A DNA stretch of 18,940 nucleotides, taken from Pseudomonadota bacterium (GTDB taxonomy: Bacteria; Desulfobacterota; Desulfobulbia; Desulfobulbales; JAGXFP01). Positions within the stretch are counted from its first letter, which is position 1. Each line of letters begins with the position of its first letter. The stretch lies in contig DAOVJK010000021.1 in NCBI GenBank assembly GCA_030673265.1, positions 1 to 18,940 on the forward strand, read 5' to 3'. The position numbers were made by a program, and so were the translations under genes. Below the pieces are notes generated by a model. The model worked only from the letters and a program-made list of their open reading frames with translations. It did no database searches and was not told the DNA's origin. This document shows positions 15,065 to 18,940 of the stretch, one piece after another.

Positions 15065-17737
15065 TTAGAAGGCCCCGCCAATGCTGAATTCCCAGTTCTT
15101 AGTGTCTTCATCGCCGACAGGATCAAGATTGTATCCCCACATCAGGCTCAGGGGCCCAATCGGTGACATCCACCTGATCCCGGCGCCGGCACTCTGCTTG
15201 TAATTTTCGAGCTGCCAGCGTTGGTCCAGGTCATAGACGTTACCAATATCGTAGAATACTACCCCGGACAGTCCCTGGGTATTGGCGAGGGGAAAGATGT
15301 ATTCTAAATTGGCATACCACATCTTGTTGCCGCCGATCCGATCTCCGCTGACCGGATCAATGGGACTGATCTGACCGTTATCAAATGAACGAATCGAAGA
15401 AAGGCCGCCCAGATAGAACTTCTCAAATACCGGCAGGTGTCCGGATGAATTTCCGGCAATATAGCCAGCGGTCAGTTTCGGATGTAAGGTAGTTTTCTTG
15501 CTGACGGGAAAGTACCAGCTGCTGGAAGCCTCAAGTTTGGTGTAACTGTTGTCGCCACTCAGGGGGCCGCCAGCATATTTCATGGACAGGTTGTTGCGGG
15601 AGCCCTTGTTGGCCCCATACATCCGGTTGCGGGTGTCACGCCGCAGGGCAATTTTGACGGAGTTGGTTTTGTGGTATTCCATCGAATCCTTGATTTCATC
15701 AGAGGCGGTGGTCAAATCTACGTCGGTCAAGTTTGTGTCATCGATCCCAAACCCTATGTTGAGGCGCCATTTACGCCAAAGCGGATAACCGAGACTGATT
15801 GAGCCCCCTTGGGAATCTTTGGTATAGTCATCGTACTCTCGCTCCCAATTGTAAGCGGAGAAAGCGATGAGTAATTTGCTGTCAAAGAGGTGGGGCTCCG
15901 TGAAATTGAGGTTGAATTTGTTTGAGTTGCTGCTGACGTTGGCCTGCAATGCCAGTTTCTGGCCGCGGCCGAAAAGGTTGTTCTCGCTGACCTCGCCCAT
16001 GAAGGTCATTTTATCTACCGTACTGTAACCGCCGCCGATGCTGAATTTTCCGGTGGGCTTTTCCTTGACCTCAACGTTGAGATCGAGCTGGCTATCATCA
16101 ATCCCCGGTTCGGGGGATATGTTAACGTCCTCGAAAAAATCAATTCGTCCCAGCCGCTGATTGCTTTTTTTAAGTTTGGTGGCATTGAACAGACCGCCTT
16201 CCTTGAGCAAAATTTCGCGGCGGATGACCTTGTCTCTGGTCCTGGTGTTGCCTTTAATGTTAATCCGGTTAATAGTCATCAGTTGTTGTTTGCTGATCTG
16301 GAAGTCGAGATCTACTGTTTGCTCAGCTCGGTTTTTAGTCGTTTTGGGCTGTGTTTCGGCAAACGCGTAGCCCTTTTCTGCGTAGAAATCGTTGATCCGC
16401 AGCACATCCTTGCGCAGGACCATGCGGCTGAAGAATTCTTCTTGGTCGACTTTGATCATCTTGCGGAGGGTATCCTCTTCTACGATCAGGTCTCCGGACA
16501 GTTTGACTGTCCCGCATTTATAACGAACACCCTCATTAATGTTGAAGTATACATAGAACCATTCCCCTTTCTGGACGATCTCCGGCTCACCGATTTTGGC
16601 CTCAACGAAGCCGTTATTGTGATAAAAAGCACCGATTCTGGTCGCATCCTGTTCCAGCTTTTCTTTGTGCATCAGGCCCGAGTCGGTGATAAAAGACAGC
16701 CAGCCTTTTTCCGAGGTGGAAATGACTTTTTTGATTTCCCCGGCCGTAAAAGTTTTGTTGCCGGTGATGATGATTTCCTTGATGAATATTTTAGTGCCTT
16801 CATCAATAACGAAGGTCAGATCGACCCGGTCCTTTTTTGCACCTGTTTTGGTCTGCTCAACCGTTACCTGGCTATTGAAGTAACCATCTTCGCGGTAGAG
16901 GTTACGGATATTGTCAATCGAGTCCTTTATGCCCTTGTCGCTGATAATTGAATGGCTTTTGATTTTTATTGCGGCGCGGAGATCTTCTTCGATTAGTTTG
17001 TCGTTGCCGGTGATTTGTATTTTACCGATAACTGCTCTTTCCTGGACGGTAAAGGTTATTTCATGGCCGGCCGGGGTCTCTTCGGTGCTAATCTGGATAT
17101 CACCGAAATAACCCATCGTGAAGACCTCTTTCAGGTCCTTACTCAGTTTGCTGGCATTGAAGTCGTCGCCGGCGCGGCTTGAGATCTTGCGGAGAATTGC
17201 GCCGGAATCTATCCGGCGGTTGCCTGCTATTTTTATGGAGGCAATAAGTTGGTGACGTTTGACGAAATTGATGCTCTGTTTGACTATCTCATCGATGGCT
17301 GTGGCCAAATCTTTGTCGGTGGGGATATCCTCGGAAAAATAACCGGTGGCGGCAGGATCACGTAGATCGATAACCGTCATGTCGAGTTTTATCTGCTTAT
17401 CTAGTCTGGTCAGACTGCCGATCGCGACGTTACCCTGATAGTCTGCGGGTAAAACAGACTTGAGCGAGCTTGGCGGCGGCGGCCAGTTGCCTTCCTGGAG
17501 TTTTGCGGTAGCCTCACTCCTCTCCAGGATGATCATGCCGCTGCCGGTTACAGCAGTGGTCAGTAAGCGGTCGCCATCTTCGGCCAGTTTATCTTCGGCG
17601 GTTACGGTATTGATCTTGAGAGGCAGGAAGATTGTCGCTGTCTCTTGATCGGCAGCTCCGGCCTGGGTAACAGCAAAGTTTGTCGAGATGATGGCAAAAA
17701 TAGCTGCCAGGCAAAATGTAATAAGTTTATGGGTCAT
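15065..17737 (-). CDS. bamA: Outer-membrane protein assembly factor BamA with extra N-terminal domain
   Basis: The 890-residue product is BamA, the Omp85 insertase of the outer membrane. A signal peptide spans about 1-28 (cleavage near QAGA-AD). Five POTRA domains can be laid out at about 166-235, 237-316, 317-405, 406-485 and 487-560, each opening with a strand such as IGKIQITGN or IKEIIITGN. The 16-strand barrel starts near 565 (FSIGGGYSTVDKMTFMGE, NLFGRGQKL) and ends in an aromatic residue (FSIGGAF). E. coli BamA has 810 residues. The surplus is a ~130-residue domain at 31-160 before POTRA 1, resembling the N-terminal fold of TolB- or FlgO-type proteins (inference). The usual (V/I)RGF motif of extracellular loop 6 reads IRSF at 782-785. 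No Shine-Dalgarno is visible before the ATG. The gene lies 46 bases after lolD. Confidence 0.95.
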   Translation of the reverse strand: MTHKLITFCLAAIFAIISTNFAVTQAGAADQETATIFLPLKINTVTAEDKLAEDGDRLLTTAVTGSGMIILERSEATAKLQEGNWPPPPSSLKSVLPADYQGNVAIGSLTRLDKQIKLDMTVIDLRDPAATGYFSEDIPTDKDLATAIDEIVKQSINFVKRHQLIASIKIAGNRRIDSGAILRKISSRAGDDFNASKLSKDLKEVFTMGYFGDIQISTEETPAGHEITFTVQERAVIGKIQITGNDKLIEEDLRAAIKIKSHSIISDKGIKDSIDNIRNLYREDGYFNSQVTVEQTKTGAKKDRVDLTFVIDEGTKIFIKEIIITGNKTFTAGEIKKVISTSEKGWLSFITDSGLMHKEKLEQDATRIGAFYHNNGFVEAKIGEPEIVQKGEWFYVYFNINEGVRYKCGTVKLSGDLIVEEDTLRKMIKVDQEEFFSRMVLRKDVLRINDFYAEKGYAFAETQPKTTKNRAEQTVDLDFQISKQQLMTINRINIKGNTRTRDKVIRREILLKEGGLFNATKLKKSNQRLGRIDFFEDVNISPEPGIDDSQLDLNVEVKEKPTGKFSIGGGYSTVDKMTFMGEVSENNLFGRGQKLALQANVSSNSNKFNLNFTEPHLFDSKLLIAFSAYNWEREYDDYTKDSQGGSISLGYPLWRKWRLNIGFGIDDTNLTDVDLTTASDEIKDSMEYHKTNSVKIALRRDTRNRMYGANKGSRNNLSMKYAGGPLSGDNSYTKLEASSSWYFPVSKKTTLHPKLTAGYIAGNSSGHLPVFEKFYLGGLSSIRSFDNGQISPIDPVSGDRIGGNKMWYANLEYIFPLANTQGLSGVVFYDIGNVYDLDQRWQLENYKQSAGAGIRWMSPIGPLSLMWGYNLDPVGDEDTKNWEFSIGGAF
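17258..17647 (-). other. Extra pre-POTRA domain of BamA (residues 31-160)
   Basis: The mature N-terminus begins ETATIFLPLKINTVTAEDKL, continues through LLTTAVTGSGMIILERSEAT, and reaches VAIGSLTRLDKQIKLDMTVIDLRD before a helix DLATAIDEIVKQSINFVKR. The order of a strand, a helix, ERSE, then IGSLTR and a DxxVIDLRD strand is like the nucleotide-free alpha/beta domain at the N-terminus of TolB, and like FlgO/CsgG-type lipoproteins. It is absent from classical BamA. The assignment is by pattern only. Confidence 0.6.
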
Positions 17738-17783
17738 AGTGATTTAATGTGCACCGAAAGGGGCGGTGTTCCCTGATAGTAGT

Positions 17784-18500
17784 TTAAGTTGCTGGAACCG
17801 TTTCCCGCAGGAAGCCTTTTTCCAGGGACAGACAACGGTCCATTCGTTTCGCCAGTTCGTGGTTATGGGTAACCATCACAGTGATCAGGCCCAATTCCAG
17901 GTTCATCTTTTTGATTAGTTCAAAAACCATATTGCCGGTGTCCGGATCAAGATTGCCGGTTGGTTCGTCGGCCAGCAGCAGGGCCGGTTTCATGATCATG
18001 GCTCTGGCCAGGGCCACTCGCTGTTGCTCTCCGCCGGATAGTTCGCCAACTTTGTGCTCGATCCGATCGGTCAAGCCGACCTGATCAATAAGAAGACGGC
18101 CCCGGTCCAGCAGTGTTTTGTTATCCATACCGGCGATCATGCCAGGCATCATGATATTTTCCAAGGCGGTGAATTCCGGCAGTAAGTGGTGAAATTGAAA
18201 GACGAAACCAATGGTTTTATTGCGGAATTCCGATAACTTCTGGTCGTCCTTCAAAAAGATGTCTTCATTGTTGTAAAGCATGGAGCCGGAAGTGGGGCTG
18301 TCCAGGCCACCGAGGATCTGCAGCAGGGTGGTCTTGCCGGAGCCGGAGGTGCCGACAATGGCGACCATCTCACCCCTGGTCAGGTCAAGATCAACACCCT
18401 GCAAAACTTTCAGTTTGGTCTGGCCCTGGATAAAGGTCTTGGCGATGCCTCTGGCCTGGAAATCGGGGGTTGTTATTTGTTGAGTGTCTGTCATTGTCAT
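17784..18500 (-). CDS. lolD: Lipoprotein-releasing ABC transporter ATPase LolD
   Basis: The 238-residue ATPase powers release of lipoproteins from the inner membrane by the LolCDE complex. Walker A is GTSGSGKT at 50-57, the Q loop is FVFQFHHLLPEFTALEN with Q102, the signature is LSGGEQQR at 154-161, Walker B is ALLLADEPTGNLD from 173, and the switch His is H212 in VTHNHEL. The FQ-HHLLPEF-ALEN stretch and the length are typical of LolD rather than MacB. Its ATG (18498-18500) overlaps the stop of the upstream permease gene by ATGA, so the two are translationally coupled. A second ATG two codons downstream could also serve. It lies upstream of bamA, tying lipoprotein export to outer-membrane assembly. 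Confidence 0.94.
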   Translation of the reverse strand: MTMTDTQQITTPDFQARGIAKTFIQGQTKLKVLQGVDLDLTRGEMVAIVGTSGSGKTTLLQILGGLDSPTSGSMLYNNEDIFLKDDQKLSEFRNKTIGFVFQFHHLLPEFTALENIMMPGMIAGMDNKTLLDRGRLLIDQVGLTDRIEHKVGELSGGEQQRVALARAMIMKPALLLADEPTGNLDPDTGNMVFELIKKMNLELGLITVMVTHNHELAKRMDRCLSLEKGFLRETVPAT

Positions 18501-18940
18501 TCGTATCTCAGGGCTTCCGCCGGTTCCACTCTGGAGGCTTGCCAGGAAGGATAAAGGGTGGCCAGGAAAGTGATAAGCACTGCCGCGCCGGCAATCATAG
18601 CCACATCCAGGGGCAACACTTCAACCGGCAGGGTGGTCATTGGGTAAACATCGGGTAATTTAATGAAATCGTAACGGCTCAAGAGTTCGCAGATGCCTAG
18701 ACCACCGGCCACGCCCAGAATCGTGCCGGTCAAGCCGATGACCAGTCCCTCGTAGATGAAAATTCGCATAATACTGCTGGAAGTGGCCCCCATGGATTTC
18801 AGGATTGCGATGTCACGGGCCTTCTCCATTACCACCATGATCAGGGTGCTGACGATATTAAAGGCCGCAACCAACACGATCAGGGCCACGATAATCGATA
18901 GAGCTGTTTTCTCAAGGCGCAGGGCCGAGAAAAGGTTCTT
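18497..18940 (-). CDS. lolC: Lipoprotein-releasing permease LolC/LolE, C-terminal part
   Basis: Only the last 147 residues are in the window; the frame stays open to the right edge, so the 5' part lies outside. The visible piece is an FtsX-type permease end. It has a membrane helix (LSIIVALIVLVAAFNIVSTL), the cytoplasmic coupling region MVVMEKARDIAILKSMGATS that contacts the ATPase, two more hydrophobic helices (GLVIGLTGTILGVAGGLGI and VAMIAGAAVLITFLATLYP), and the conserved ending SWQASRVEPAEALRYE. FNIVSTL and KARDIAILKSMGA are strong marks of LolC/LolE. LolC and LolE cannot be told apart from this end; many non-enteric bacteria have a single hybrid. It is coupled to lolD by ATGA. Confidence 0.93.
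   Translation of the reverse strand, partial: KNLFSALRLEKTALSIIVALIVLVAAFNIVSTLIMVVMEKARDIAILKSMGATSSSIMRIFIYEGLVIGLTGTILGVAGGLGICELLSRYDFIKLPDVYPMTTLPVEVLPLDVAMIAGAAVLITFLATLYPSWQASRVEPAEALRYE

Noticed and set aside
16283..16951. 222-codon plus-strand open frame inside bamA
   Set aside because: It is antisense to the POTRA region of bamA; a shadow frame.
17752..17768. CACCG/CGGTG hairpin between lolD and bamA as a terminator
   Set aside because: The stem has only five pairs with no T-run, and the genes are closely spaced in one apparent operon.

Overview
The window most likely comes from a deltaproteobacterium in the broad sense (Desulfobacterota), perhaps a Desulfobulbales-type sulfate reducer. 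This rests on family-level impressions only: a kinase of the kind that begins MAEKPTYEEL, a response regulator with a C-terminal CxxC/CxxC tail, a DUF4389 membrane protein, a CxxCxxC flavoprotein, and the run lolC-lolD-bamA-mfd-surA-rodZ-recO. No search could be run. No rRNA, tRNA, CRISPR array, insertion sequence or prophage gene was seen.

The left part (about 1-8366) is loosely packed and accessory in character. It holds a CvfB-like S1/winged-helix RNA-binding protein (+). A minus-strand pair follows, in which a DEDDy 3'-5' exonuclease overlaps a VF530-type DNA-binding protein by ATGA. Next come a DUF4389 membrane protein (+) and a cytosolic three-PAS histidine kinase whose stop overlaps the start of its response regulator (+). 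A minus-strand FMN/Fe-S flavoprotein and a single-domain PilZ protein (+) complete the set. These are separated by 165-690 bp gaps that hold hairpins and several coding-like but broken reading frames, which look like decayed genes.

The right part (8367-18940) is a dense minus-strand block. In transcription order it reads lolC/E (5' part outside the window), lolD, bamA, mfd, surA, rodZ-like, recO. Gaps are -3 (ATGA overlap), 46, 113, 71, 13 and 18 bp, so one or two operons are plausible. Lipoprotein export (LolCD), outer-membrane protein insertion (BamA), periplasmic chaperoning (SurA) and cell-shape or envelope organisation (RodZ-like) fit together. Mfd (transcription-coupled repair) and RecO (recombinational repair) are interleaved with them.

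The points most worth a second look are an extra ~130-residue domain before the POTRA repeats of BamA, an IRSF in place of the usual (V/I)RGF in its barrel, the coupled exonuclease/VF530 pair, the four-cysteine output module on the response regulator, and the decayed coding fragments on both sides of the flavoprotein gene. I did not find a convincing entirely new multigene system.
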